Positions 50,577 through 58,631 of a DNA stretch of 64,000 bases are shown here, piece after piece (position 1 is the stretch's first letter; each line of letters opens with the position of its first letter). This stretch comes from Flavobacterium humi (GTDB taxonomy: Bacteria; Bacteroidota; Bacteroidia; Flavobacteriales; Flavobacteriaceae). A program made the translations under genes and the position numbers. The notes beneath the pieces were generated by a model that was not told the origin of the DNA, made no database searches, and saw nothing but the letters and a program-made list of their open reading frames with translations. The stretch is taken from assembly GCF_004745595.1 (NCBI RefSeq), contig NZ_SRLH01000009.1, forward strand, positions 1 to 64,000, in the 5' to 3' direction.

Positions 50577-51527
50577 ATGAAAAATATATTTTTTTTATTG
50601 CCAATTCTATTTTCGCTTATTTCATGTAAGGAACAAAATCAGAAGCATATCATTACAAAAACAAAAATTGATAGCTTAAAGACTACTATTGACGTCGAAA
50701 GATTTATTACTTCTATTGACACTAGTATTAAAAACTTTAAAATTCAAAAAATAAGTGACTTTAAAGATCGATATTCAAAATCAGACTTCTGCAAATCAAA
50801 AGCTGATTCTTTAAAAATAGACAAAAGTTTCTATACGGCCGACTTTGATAATAATGGCTACACTGATTTATTGACAATAATGGATTATTATGATTTTACT
50901 GTCCTTGTAATTTATGGCAATGCAAACCATAATTTTAAAATCAAACCCCTAACCAGGCGTGCATTCCAAGATTGTGTTTTTCCAAAAATCATAGAGATTG
51001 ACGGAATTGCAGCAATAGATCTTTATCATGAGAATCATGATTGGGGAAATAAATCTAAAAATCAGTTGGTGAAAAACACTTTAGTGTATCAATATGGTGA
51101 TTTTGTAGAATATAATCCTGAGATTACAAAACACGTAATTAAAAAAATAGAATTTAAAACCACTGGTTGCTTTGGAACATGTCCGGTTTTCAATTTAGTG
51201 ATTGATCAAAACCGGGCTGCAAAATTTGATGCTCAAATGTATAATCGTCAAAAGGAAAATGTTAAGGAAATAAAAGGTGAATTTTCAACTGAAATTAAAG
51301 AAAAAGAATTCAACGAAATTGTAGATTTATTGAACTATATTGATTTTCCAAATCTTAAAAATGAATATTCAGTTCCTTGGACAGATGACCAAAGCTGTAC
51401 TTTAAAAATCACTTATGACAATGGTTCAACAAAAACCATATATGATTACGGCATGATTGGAACGTATGGATTGGATAGAATTTATGGAATGTTGTATTCA
51501 TTAAGGTTTAACCAAAGTTGGAAGTAA
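50577..51527 (+). CDS. Orphan lipoprotein, DUF6438-like
   Basis: 316 residues from ATG 50577. Lipobox Cys at 17 (MKNIFFLLPILFSLISCKEQ). The first half contains an FG-GAP-like DFDNNGYTDLL segment. The second half starts IEFKTTGCFGTCPVFNLVID, the hallmark of DUF6438, and ends IYGMLYSLRFNQ. Function unknown; probably in the periplasm or at the surface. Codons before 50577 (from 50559) lack a signal peptide. Confidence 0.8.
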   Translation: MKNIFFLLPILFSLISCKEQNQKHIITKTKIDSLKTTIDVERFITSIDTSIKNFKIQKISDFKDRYSKSDFCKSKADSLKIDKSFYTADFDNNGYTDLLTIMDYYDFTVLVIYGNANHNFKIKPLTRRAFQDCVFPKIIEIDGIAAIDLYHENHDWGNKSKNQLVKNTLVYQYGDFVEYNPEITKHVIKKIEFKTTGCFGTCPVFNLVIDQNRAAKFDAQMYNRQKENVKEIKGEFSTEIKEKEFNEIVDLLNYIDFPNLKNEYSVPWTDDQSCTLKITYDNGSTKTIYDYGMIGTYGLDRIYGMLYSLRFNQSWK

Positions 51528-51614
51528 TACCAAATAACCGATAGCGCGGATTTAATTAATTGCGAAAACAGATAATTTTTCACAACCAAAAAAACCCTCC
51601 CAACAAAAACAATC

Positions 51615-51778
51615 TGTGGCAAAATTTCTTCAAAAAAATATTTTGCCACAACTTCTGTGGCAATTTTTTCAAATCAAAATATTTTGCCACAAAAGTTGTG
51701 GCAATTTTTATCAATCGATTTTTTTTGCCACAACTTTTGTTGCAAATTATTTAAAATTATTTTTTTGCAACAAAAAAA
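51615..51778. repeat. Four-unit 41-bp tandem array of palindromes
   Basis: TGTGGCAA starts at 51615, 51656 and 51697, and the variant TGTTGCAA at 51738, exactly 41 bp apart. In each unit the reverse complement follows about 28 bp later (51643, 51684, 51725; TTGCAACA at 51765). Unit 4 therefore changes both arms together and keeps the stem. Short frames across it are translations of the repeat and are not genes. It ends 16 bp before the msrA stop codon. Confidence 0.85.
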
Positions 51779-51793
51779 CCCGATAGCATCCTC

Positions 51794-52285
51794 TTAAAGA
51801 AAGGTGCCAAATCGTTCGAAATGACAGGTATAGCCATTAGGTTTTTTTACGAGGTAATCCTGGTGGTACTCTTCAGCGGGCCAAAACTTCCGGAATGGCT
51901 CGAGGGTAGTAACCACTCTGCCTGCCCAGCGTTTTGAATCCTCTACTATTTTTATTATTTCCATGGCATCGCGGCTTTCCTGCTCGTTTTGGATAAACAA
52001 CGCCGAGCGGTAACTGCTTCCCATGTCATTTCCTTGTTGGTCCAGGGTTGTCGGGTCATGTACCCTGAAAAAATAATCTAACAATTCTTTATATGATGTT
52101 GCATTGGCATCATAAAGTATCTCAATACCTTCTGCATGTCCCGGATGGTTTTCATAAGTAGGGCTTTCATTTTGCCCTCCTAGGTATCCAACGGTGGTAT
52201 CTTTTACTCCTGGGCGTACACGAAAAAGATCTTCCATACCCCAGAAACAACCACCCGCCAGGTATGCTTTTTTTAAATTTTCCAT
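51794..52285 (-). CDS. msrA: Peptide methionine (S)-S-oxide reductase
   Basis: 163 residues. Catalytic Cys13 in LAGGCFWGMEDLF; family blocks TTVGYLGGQNESPTYENHPG HAE, LDYFFRVHDPTTLDQQGNDM GSSYRSALF and WPAEEYHQDYL. Reduces methionine-S-sulfoxide in proteins using thioredoxin. No fused MsrB domain. First core gene to the right of the accessory block. Confidence 0.96.
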   Translation of the reverse strand: MENLKKAYLAGGCFWGMEDLFRVRPGVKDTTVGYLGGQNESPTYENHPGHAEGIEILYDANATSYKELLDYFFRVHDPTTLDQQGNDMGSSYRSALFIQNEQESRDAMEIIKIVEDSKRWAGRVVTTLEPFRKFWPAEEYHQDYLVKKPNGYTCHFERFGTFL

Positions 52286-52374
52286 ATTCTTTTTGATTTA
52301 TGTAATAGTAACTGCATTTATAATTTTGTCCTCGAAACGAATTAATTTTCGAAATCCTTTAACGGCCTTCACAA

Positions 52375-53523
52375 TCATGATAGCTTTTTCTTGAACATTT
52401 GAGCAGCTTTTGTATAACCTCCGTCTGCACCATCTACAAAATGGATATGGTCATCCTCAATATTCCGGACATAACAGGACATAACAGATGCCGTGCTGAT
52501 ATGGATGCCGTAAATGATTTTATTTTCAGCTTCCATTTCATCCAATAATTTTACAAGCTTAAGCCTTTGGCCCGCAGTTCCGGATATGACTGTATTTATC
52601 TTGCCGTCCAGAATCAAGGTATCGGACATTTCCACAAGGCTGTTTAAGTATCTTTTGCCATTTTTGGTATTAAAATAAAAACGGATATAGCCACAGGTAA
52701 TCCATGCTTTAATAAGCGCAACGAGTTTTATTCCTCCCTCACGAATCCTCATTTCCGTACCCAATCGCTTGAAAGTCGTATGGAATCTAAGTTTAGCAAC
52801 CGATATTGCCCTCCTGGCCTCCGCATCTCCATAAACCTCATCTATTTTTTGAAGGATGGCACTATAAACTGCCGCCTGTTCTGGGCTTTGTTTTGCGTTT
52901 ACAAGCAAGGTAACGATCTCTTCCCCTTTTTTAGGTGCCTCAATAGTGTCCCAGCGGCATAACATCCCTTTTAAGTTAGGCTGTTGGTTGCTTTCTCCTG
53001 CGGAAGGCTGCCTAAAACCAGCAGACTTAACAACACGTTCAGCATAGGCCAGCCCATTGCCCAGGATTACAGGTAATGTCAATCGGGTTGAACCGCTAAA
53101 TTTAGCGACGGTAATCTGATGCCCCTCTTTATAGATGTCTTCCACCGGAACAGTCCCGATGCGCAGGTTCAAATTAAAATTTCCCAAAATATTGGCACTA
53201 TATACATCCAGTGCCTCTATTGATTTATGGACTACGCATGAGGGCACTATGAAAGTTGCGCCATCGCCTCCAAAGAAAAACGGGACATGGATATTTAATT
53301 CAAAAGCAATATTCAGTACTACAACAATGCTGCCTGTGGCAATAAAATTAATGTCATGGTGGCGTCCGTTGAGCACAGCCTCGGTAGAGTTGGTAATATC
53401 CGTTATAATGACATGCCAGTCTTTAGGGATATTCCTAAAAGCATCCTGATGTAACAATAAGGCACTAAGCGTGGTTTTAGTACTCTCCAAATTGGAATAA
53501 AATTGATCGTCACCAGTTGTCAT
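52375..53523 (-). CDS. DUF3095 family protein (cyclase-like fold)
   Basis: 382 residues. The N-terminal WHVIITDITNSTEAVLNGRH HDINFIATGSIVVVLN and FFFGGDGATFIVPS segments are characteristic of DUF3095 and recall class III nucleotide cyclases, where the first Asp and the GGDG turn bind metal. A C-terminal half includes FHTTFKRLGTEMRIREGGIK and ends in a short basic tail. Activity is unproven. A (CTTTTTT)4 tract lies about 175 bp upstream of its start. Confidence 0.85.
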   Translation of the reverse strand: MTTGDDQFYSNLESTKTTLSALLLHQDAFRNIPKDWHVIITDITNSTEAVLNGRHHDINFIATGSIVVVLNIAFELNIHVPFFFGGDGATFIVPSCVVHKSIEALDVYSANILGNFNLNLRIGTVPVEDIYKEGHQITVAKFSGSTRLTLPVILGNGLAYAERVVKSAGFRQPSAGESNQQPNLKGMLCRWDTIEAPKKGEEIVTLLVNAKQSPEQAAVYSAILQKIDEVYGDAEARRAISVAKLRFHTTFKRLGTEMRIREGGIKLVALIKAWITCGYIRFYFNTKNGKRYLNSLVEMSDTLILDGKINTVISGTAGQRLKLVKLLDEMEAENKIIYGIHISTASVMSCYVRNIEDDHIHFVDGADGGYTKAAQMFKKKLS

Positions 53524-53696
53524 CCGGGAAAATTTAAATTAGAAGTTGTAAAAGACAGATAAAAACACCCATAGTTCCAGCAAGGGAATGGCTATTTGTA
53601 AATTTACTAAACTTTTGTCCGATTAAAGCATTTTTCGTTGCATTTTCAGATAAGAGGCAAGAAGCACGAACTTACCCGATAGCGGGATTCTTGTTT

Positions 53697-53724
53697 CTTT
53701 TTTCTTTTTTCTTTTTTCTTTTTT
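53697..53724. repeat. (CTTTTTT)4 microsatellite
   Basis: Four exact 7-bp units, located between the DUF3095 start and the next gene's 3' end. A CCCG-ATAG-CGGG mini-hairpin is at about 53675-53686. Such tracts can change length by slippage. Confidence 0.8.
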
Positions 53725-53737
53725 ACGAACAATGAAA

Positions 53738-54253
53738 TTACAGCTCGTTATCCTTTAAATCTTTGGCCAAACTGGCGATTTTCAATTTTTTATTCCGGAG
53801 TAAGTAGGCAACATCCGATGCGTTATCAATCATCAGCTGGCGGTTGTAATAATTAATGTGTTCCAAAACCCCGAAAGCATTGGCTAAAATTCCCCAGAAA
53901 ATCAAATTGCCCGGTACAACCTGCCAGTCGTTCCCGTATATCTGGATGCCGAAGATGATTGGGATCAGGGCTATGAGTACCAGGTTCAGTTTTTTGGAAT
54001 TCCTAAAGACAGCCAAATTCTTTTCCTGATCGAAATCTTTGTCAAGGAGCCGGTACAGCTTCAATTTCCAGTAATGCTGCCCTTGCATCAATATGACGAT
54101 ACACAGCAAAAGCCCGTACAACAGGAAAAATACATCTGCAAAGGGGTTTTTATACGCGGCATAGGCCAGCATGAGCGGGAAGGTCACAAACGCGTGGAGC
54201 CGTTCCATCGGGTAATAGCCTTTGAGCCTTTTGATCAGTTTTTGTTTGGTCAT
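53738..54253 (-). CDS. Membrane protein of unknown function
   Basis: 171 residues from MTKQKLIKRLKGYYPMERLH; codons upstream to 54361 give no family-like sequence. About four hydrophobic segments: AFVTFPLMLAYAAY, VFFLLYGLLLCIVILM, LNLVLIALIPIIFGIQIYG and LIFWGILANAFGVLEHINYY. The C-terminal LEHINYYNRQLMIDN is a recognisable conserved patch, but no function is known. Confidence 0.75.
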   Translation of the reverse strand: MTKQKLIKRLKGYYPMERLHAFVTFPLMLAYAAYKNPFADVFFLLYGLLLCIVILMQGQHYWKLKLYRLLDKDFDQEKNLAVFRNSKKLNLVLIALIPIIFGIQIYGNDWQVVPGNLIFWGILANAFGVLEHINYYNRQLMIDNASDVAYLLRNKKLKIASLAKDLKDNEL

Positions 54254-54371
54254 CGGATGTTTTTGGGTTGAACCTGGCGCGCTCTTTTTTAAGGAAAGAG
54301 CTCTTCCCAAATATATCAATTTAAGAGAAGGTGTACAACTGCAAATTTTTTCTTCCGGCAATTTTTCGCAT

Positions 54372-54400
54372 AAAAAAACCCTTCCGGAATCCGAAAGGGC
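54372..54400 (-). terminator. Terminator of the ECF sigma/DUF4252 operon
   Basis: CCCTTCCGG and CCGAAAGGG flank AAT (54380-54399, one mismatch); on the minus strand the stem is followed by seven T's. Confidence 0.8.
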
Positions 54401-54430
54401 ATTTTCACTTTATAACTAACGCTTGTTTTT

Positions 54431-54961
54431 TTATTTGAGTAAATCCTGTAATGGTTTGAGCTGTTCCATATTGACATCGGCTTTTTGAAGCACGCTCATC
54501 ATTTCCATGATATAGGTCGGGTTCATGTCTTTCCCGATGACACGTACCACCGCAAAACCGTTTTCCTCTTTGTTACCGAAGATCACGAATTCCTCGATGT
54601 GTTCGTCTTCGCCTACAAAACTGATCTGGGCGCCGCCTTTCCCAGAACCGAATTTCATCAGCTGCTGGTACTTTTTATCTTTTAAGATAGCCGTTACCTT
54701 CTCTTTCTCGGTTTGGAATTCCGCCTTGTTCTTATCGTTTACCTTAAAGCCCAGGATGTTGATCTTTTGGAAAGAGGCCAGTGCTTCTTTTTGGGAAACC
54801 GTCAGCTTGTCTTCTTTGATGTTCAGCATTTTAGGTGTTAGGTCGAGTGCGATAAAATCTTTGTTTTCGGTATTTTCGACAAAATATTTCTGTAAGCTCG
54901 GTTTTTGGTCACAGCTTGTAAACAATACCGCCGCTATTGCAATGTATAGGAAACGTTTCAT
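54431..54961 (-). CDS. DUF4252 lipoprotein
   Basis: 176 residues. Lipoprotein signal MKRFLYIAIAAVLFTSCDQK. The mature part, with ENTENKDFIALDLTPKMLNI and EEFVIFGNKEENGFAVVRVIG, matches DUF4252, a small domain found next to sigma factors in Bacteroidota. Starts 2 nt after the stop of its paralogue; last gene of the sigma operon. Likely an envelope-stress effector; inference from context. Confidence 0.88.
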   Translation of the reverse strand: MKRFLYIAIAAVLFTSCDQKPSLQKYFVENTENKDFIALDLTPKMLNIKEDKLTVSQKEALASFQKINILGFKVNDKNKAEFQTEKEKVTAILKDKKYQQLMKFGSGKGGAQISFVGEDEHIEEFVIFGNKEENGFAVVRVIGKDMNPTYIMEMMSVLQKADVNMEQLKPLQDLLK

Positions 54962-54963
54962 GG

Positions 54964-55485
54964 TTACTTGGATACTTTTTTAAGTTCGTTGCCGCCAGGA
55001 AGTTTCATTTTTTCGGTCAGGGCCGAGATTTCATCCAAATCGAAATTCCCCGTCAAGGAAAGCAATACGGTTTCGTTTGCCTTTCCAGTACCTTCGATAA
55101 ACATCAGCAGTTCCTTAACCTGGCTGCTTGAAGCGCCGGATTTCACGTATATCTTAACGTTTTTGCCTCCGTCATTGATTCGCATTAACTCTTCTAACGG
55201 ATTTGATTTCAAGTAACTAAGCACTGTAGCTTTCATTTCGGAAGCCGGTTTGGAATTGTTAGTGGTAAACACCCTTAGGTTGTCGAGTTTCTTAAGCAGG
55301 TTCATGTAGGTTTGCGTGTCCTTATCGGTAGCATCCATTTTTACCTTGCTCATCAATTCGAACATTTTCTTGTTTACAATTACCGTGGTAACGTTCGGAT
55401 CGCCGTCAAACTTGTCAAATGTGGTTTGGGCCTGGCTGAAAAACGGCAATAAGATAAATACAGTTAAAATGATTATTCGTTTCAT
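54964..55485 (-). CDS. DUF4252 secreted protein
   Basis: 173 residues, signal peptide MKRIIILTVFILLPFFSQAQ without a lipobox. DUF4252 features: VNKKMFELMSKVKMDATDKD, KKLDNLRVFTTNNSKPASEM and VLLSLTGNFDLDEISALTEKM. Paralogue of the downstream lipoprotein. Lies 79 nt after the anti-sigma gene. Confidence 0.88.
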   Translation of the reverse strand: MKRIIILTVFILLPFFSQAQTTFDKFDGDPNVTTVIVNKKMFELMSKVKMDATDKDTQTYMNLLKKLDNLRVFTTNNSKPASEMKATVLSYLKSNPLEELMRINDGGKNVKIYVKSGASSSQVKELLMFIEGTGKANETVLLSLTGNFDLDEISALTEKMKLPGGNELKKVSK

Positions 55486-55564
55486 GATTGTTGATTTTTT
55501 AAGATTAAATTTAATTTGTCCGGCTTCCTTTTCTTTTTAAAGAAGCCCGGTACCGCTTTGCGTC

Positions 55565-56014
55565 TTATCTTTTAAAGACTTTATCCTTGGCGGTATCGTA
55601 TTCCTGGATATACTGTACACTTTCCATGCCAATGTTTACGTTCGATGATAACAATGCCAAAGCTTTTTGGGTTTCCCGTAAGGCTTTTTCAGGATCGTCA
55701 TAAGTCCCAAGTTCTTCCTGGGTCACGGCCTGATTGGTATTGTTTACAAAAAAAGCAATCATTCCCAGCAGGAACACAGCTGATGCGGCAATAGACAACC
55801 ACTGGACTTTTCGTTTTGTAGTGTGTTGTGGAATCTCCTGCACGAATTCCTGTTTCCCTGCTTCGGTAAAGTAACCAAACATTGCCCTGTACTGCTCTAA
55901 ATGTGGCGCCACATCCGGAGATGAAAAGTAGCTGCGCAACTCCTTTTCTTCGGCAATCGAGGTTTCTCCCTGAAAGTATTTTTCAATTAGTATATCCATT
56001 TTATCCAATTCCAT
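55565..56014 (-). CDS. Single-pass anti-sigma factor-like protein
   Basis: 149 residues. An N-terminal cytoplasmic segment (DILIEKYFQGETSIAEEKEL RSYF) typical of proteins that hold ECF sigma factors, one membrane helix (WLSIAASAVFLLGMIAFFV) and a short periplasmic tail. Its start overlaps the end of the sigma gene by 14 nt, the standard coupled arrangement. Confidence 0.85.
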   Translation of the reverse strand: MELDKMDILIEKYFQGETSIAEEKELRSYFSSPDVAPHLEQYRAMFGYFTEAGKQEFVQEIPQHTTKRKVQWLSIAASAVFLLGMIAFFVNNTNQAVTQEELGTYDDPEKALRETQKALALLSSNVNIGMESVQYIQEYDTAKDKVFKR

Positions 56015-56510
56015 AATTATGGGTATTTGTCATTTTTTCTCTTATCGTTTTCCTGGCCCTGGAAAGAGCCACTCGTATTGCGGTTTCGTTCATGTCCAGT
56101 ATTTCGGCAATTTCCGCAAATTCATATTGTTCGATATCCCGCATCTGGATGATCAGTTTTTGCTGTTCGGGCAAATCGTTGATCCATCTTTCGACCCAAT
56201 GCCAGGAATCATTGTCTTCCACTTTTTGCTGCAGCCCGGCGTCTTTTTCAGCATAATTGTTGTGGACGATCTGCAAATTCGAAGCCCTTTTCGATTTTAG
56301 CTGGTCCAGGCAATAATTTTTGGTTATCGTCATGGCATAGGCTTCAAGGCTCCCGAATTTTTCCAGCACATCGTTTTTATTCCAAAGCTTTACCAACACT
56401 TCCTGAGTGGCGTCTTCCGCTTCCTCAGTACTTACCAGCAACCTTTTGGCCAACCTGAATACTTTGTCCTTAAATGGTTTTATAGTGTTTACAAATTCTA
56501 TTTGGTTCAT
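56001..56510 (-). CDS. ECF sigma-70 factor
   Basis: 169 residues. Region 2 (VFRLAKRLLVSTEEAEDATQEVLVKLW) and region 4 (LPEQQKLIIQMRDIEQYEFA EIAEILDMNETAIRVALSRARKTIRE) are clear; no region 3. It directs RNA polymerase to an extracytoplasmic-stress regulon, held by the overlapping anti-sigma gene product. Heads a four-gene operon ending in two DUF4252 proteins. Confidence 0.95.
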   Translation of the reverse strand: MNQIEFVNTIKPFKDKVFRLAKRLLVSTEEAEDATQEVLVKLWNKNDVLEKFGSLEAYAMTITKNYCLDQLKSKRASNLQIVHNNYAEKDAGLQQKVEDNDSWHWVERWINDLPEQQKLIIQMRDIEQYEFAEIAEILDMNETAIRVALSRARKTIREKMTNTHNYGIG

Positions 56511-56585
56511 TGTAATGGTTGGTTATATAGTCAAGACGAATGACTTTTTCTTTTGTTACAAAGAAGCTGAAATTTACATAAAAAA

Positions 56586-56624
56586 TAATAAAAAAGCTGC
56601 CTTAAGAAATTCCTAAGGCAGCTT
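56586..56624 (-). terminator. Terminator of the cobalamin-riboswitch operon
   Basis: AAGCTGCCTTA (56594-56604) and TAAGGCAGCTT (56614-56624), perfect 11-bp stem; T's follow on the minus strand. Confidence 0.85.
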
Positions 56625-56643
56625 CATGCTTATGAAAAGCTAT

Positions 56644-57627
56644 TTATTTAACGATTATCCTTTTGGTTATTTTCTCTTCGCCAATGGTTACTTCAAACAA
56701 ATAAGTTCCTTTAGTCAAATCAGAAACCCTTATTTCTTTATGTTCTCCGGCAGGCAGGTTTTTTACGATCCTTCCGGAAAGGTCATATACTACCACGGCA
56801 GTTTCTTTCTCGGTATTCAAGAACACGACATCTGTCGCCGGGTTTGGATATATGGAGAACAAAGCCATGTTTTCTTTTTCGTCGTTCATTTTCCTGAAAC
56901 CGGCAGCCTGGTGGATCACGCCAACAGCATCCAAATCGAAACCGCCCGAATTAAAAGGCGTTGTAAAAGGATCGTTGATTTTATTGCCATAGCTGTCATA
57001 GGTAGCATAGGTTGCGTTTATCGACCCGACCACATCAATCACTTTTACATGGGTAATGCTGTTTTTATTCAGCAAAGCATTGTTGGGCACATCGTCCAGG
57101 TTAAAAGGTGTCCCGTAATTTATTTTGTATTTTCCGGCCAGGTTGTTGATATACCTGCAATCTACGGCACCAAAGCCTCCAATTTGTGTTGTTGTCTGGG
57201 TTTGGCTGTGGGAAGGGAACCTGAAGAAATTGACCCCGTCCGAACTTACCTCAACAAAAGCCAGTTCTAAAAACGTATCGGAAAAACTGTTTTCAAAAAC
57301 CGCAAAATCATAACCTGTCTCGTTTGTGATAGGTAATGCAAAGGTAACCGTTGCGCTTCCTCCGTCTCCTAAACTCACCACATCCAGGGTGCTGCCGCTA
57401 GGGGCTCCTGTAGCCAAACTCGGTGTCCCGAAAGAAGCCAACGCACTGGAAGCGTTCGAGATATCCTGTTTTCCTCTTACTACTGTAGCTTCGGTTGCCC
57501 AGGCCACGATGGAAGGATCGCTTGCCGCAATGGCTGTAGATCCTGTTTGCCCTGCCGGCGGCGGGTACGATTGTGCGTTTAAAACGGCTGAAATTCCCAA
57601 AAGGGATACTAGTACTGCTTTTTTCAT
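56644..57627 (-). CDS. T9SS-sorted surface protein (B12 operon, paralogue 2)
   Basis: 327 residues. Signal peptide MKKAVLVSLLGISAVLNAQ; beta-rich domain with YPPPAGQTGSTAIAASDPSIVAWA, TNETGYDFAVFENSFSDTFL, LELAFVEVSSDGVNFFRFPS, NSITHVKVIDVVGSINATYA and FDLDAVGVIH. C-terminal type A sorting domain ALFSIYPNPATDVVFLNTEK to KRIIVK. About half identical by eye to the neighbour at 57661. Last gene of the riboswitch operon, so probably involved in B12 capture. From memory, comparable proteins in Bacteroides B12 loci are surface lipoproteins (BtuH-type); equivalence is unproven. Confidence 0.88.
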   Translation of the reverse strand: MKKAVLVSLLGISAVLNAQSYPPPAGQTGSTAIAASDPSIVAWATEATVVRGKQDISNASSALASFGTPSLATGAPSGSTLDVVSLGDGGSATVTFALPITNETGYDFAVFENSFSDTFLELAFVEVSSDGVNFFRFPSHSQTQTTTQIGGFGAVDCRYINNLAGKYKINYGTPFNLDDVPNNALLNKNSITHVKVIDVVGSINATYATYDSYGNKINDPFTTPFNSGGFDLDAVGVIHQAAGFRKMNDEKENMALFSIYPNPATDVVFLNTEKETAVVVYDLSGRIVKNLPAGEHKEIRVSDLTKGTYLFEVTIGEEKITKRIIVK

Positions 57628-57660
57628 TTGTAATGTATTTAGTTGGTTTATATTTAGTTG

Positions 57661-58623
57661 TTATTCAATGATTATTTTTTTGACCGCTCTTTTGCCATCG
57701 GTGGAAACTTCCAACAAATAGGTTCCGGGGTTTAGGTCCGAGACGATGATTTTTTGGTAATTCCCTTTGGGGAAACGCTTGACAATCCTTCCCGGCAAGT
57801 CGTACAGGATTAAGGCCGCTTCTTCTTCCATCTCCAGGAAAAGAATGTCTTTTGCAGGGTTGGGATACAGTGTAAAAAAGATTTTATCAAAACCATCCAC
57901 GCCTAATGATCTCTCATGGATGACCCCTACCGCCTGCAAATCGAAACCTCCGGAATCAAAAGGCGTGGGGAACGAATCGTTAATGGCATTCCCCTGGCTG
58001 TCATAGGTTGCATATTGCGGATCGATACTGCCCACCACATCGATGATTTTGATATGGGTGATGCTATTTTTATTCAATAATGGGCTATCGGGTATTTCGC
58101 TTATATCAAAAGGAGTCCCGTATGTACCGTCATATTTCCCGCCCAGGTTATTAAGATAGGCCGCCTGCGGTGTCCCGAAAGTCCCTATCTGGCTGCTGCT
58201 TTGTGTTTGGCTGTACGTGGGGAAACCGAAATAATGGACGCCATCTGAACTTACTTGTACAATCCCCAATTCCAGGTATCCTGTATTCCCGTTTTCGAAA
58301 ACTGCAAAATCAAACCCTGGCCCATCCGTTACCGGAAGAAGGAAAGTGGCCACTGCTTCTCCCCTGTCGCCCAGGCTGACAACAGCTCCCGTAGGAAAGC
58401 CTGCAGCATTGGCAGGCAATCCCGTGGAAGCATAGCCAAGCGACGGATCAGAGATTTTCTTATACCCCCTGGTTACCTCGATTCCCGTCGCCCAGCTTAC
58501 AAAAGAAACATCTGTCTTATGGATTGCCGTAGTGCCCAATTGTCCCGCTGCCGGCGGAAATGACTGCGAATAACCTTCCATCAAAAGCAAGAAACTGGCT
58601 GCAAACAATACCTTTTTTTTCAT
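57661..58623 (-). CDS. T9SS-sorted surface protein (B12 operon, paralogue 1)
   Basis: 320 residues, signal peptide MKKKVLFAASFLLLMEGYSQ. Same domain as the next gene (FPPAAGQLGTTAIHKTDVSF, GFDFAVFENGNTGYLELGIVQ, SITHIKIIDVVGSIDPQYATYD, FDLQAVGVIH) and a C-terminal type A sorting domain FFTLYPNPAKDILFLEMEEE to KKIIIE. Starts 8 nt after the stop of the propeller gene, clearly co-transcribed. The tandem paralogues arose by duplication. Ligand unknown; cobalamin or a cobalamin-bearing complex is the natural guess. Confidence 0.88.
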   Translation of the reverse strand: MKKKVLFAASFLLLMEGYSQSFPPAAGQLGTTAIHKTDVSFVSWATGIEVTRGYKKISDPSLGYASTGLPANAAGFPTGAVVSLGDRGEAVATFLLPVTDGPGFDFAVFENGNTGYLELGIVQVSSDGVHYFGFPTYSQTQSSSQIGTFGTPQAAYLNNLGGKYDGTYGTPFDISEIPDSPLLNKNSITHIKIIDVVGSIDPQYATYDSQGNAINDSFPTPFDSGGFDLQAVGVIHERSLGVDGFDKIFFTLYPNPAKDILFLEMEEEAALILYDLPGRIVKRFPKGNYQKIIVSDLNPGTYLLEVSTDGKRAVKKIIIE

Positions 58624-58631
58624 TACAATAG

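Noticed and set aside
51560..51754. 64-codon frame between the DUF6438-like gene and msrA
   Set aside because: It is a translation of the 41-bp hairpin array.
51615..51778. CRISPR array
   Set aside because: The period is 41 bp but each unit is one palindrome with similar interior; there are no distinct spacers and no cas genes.
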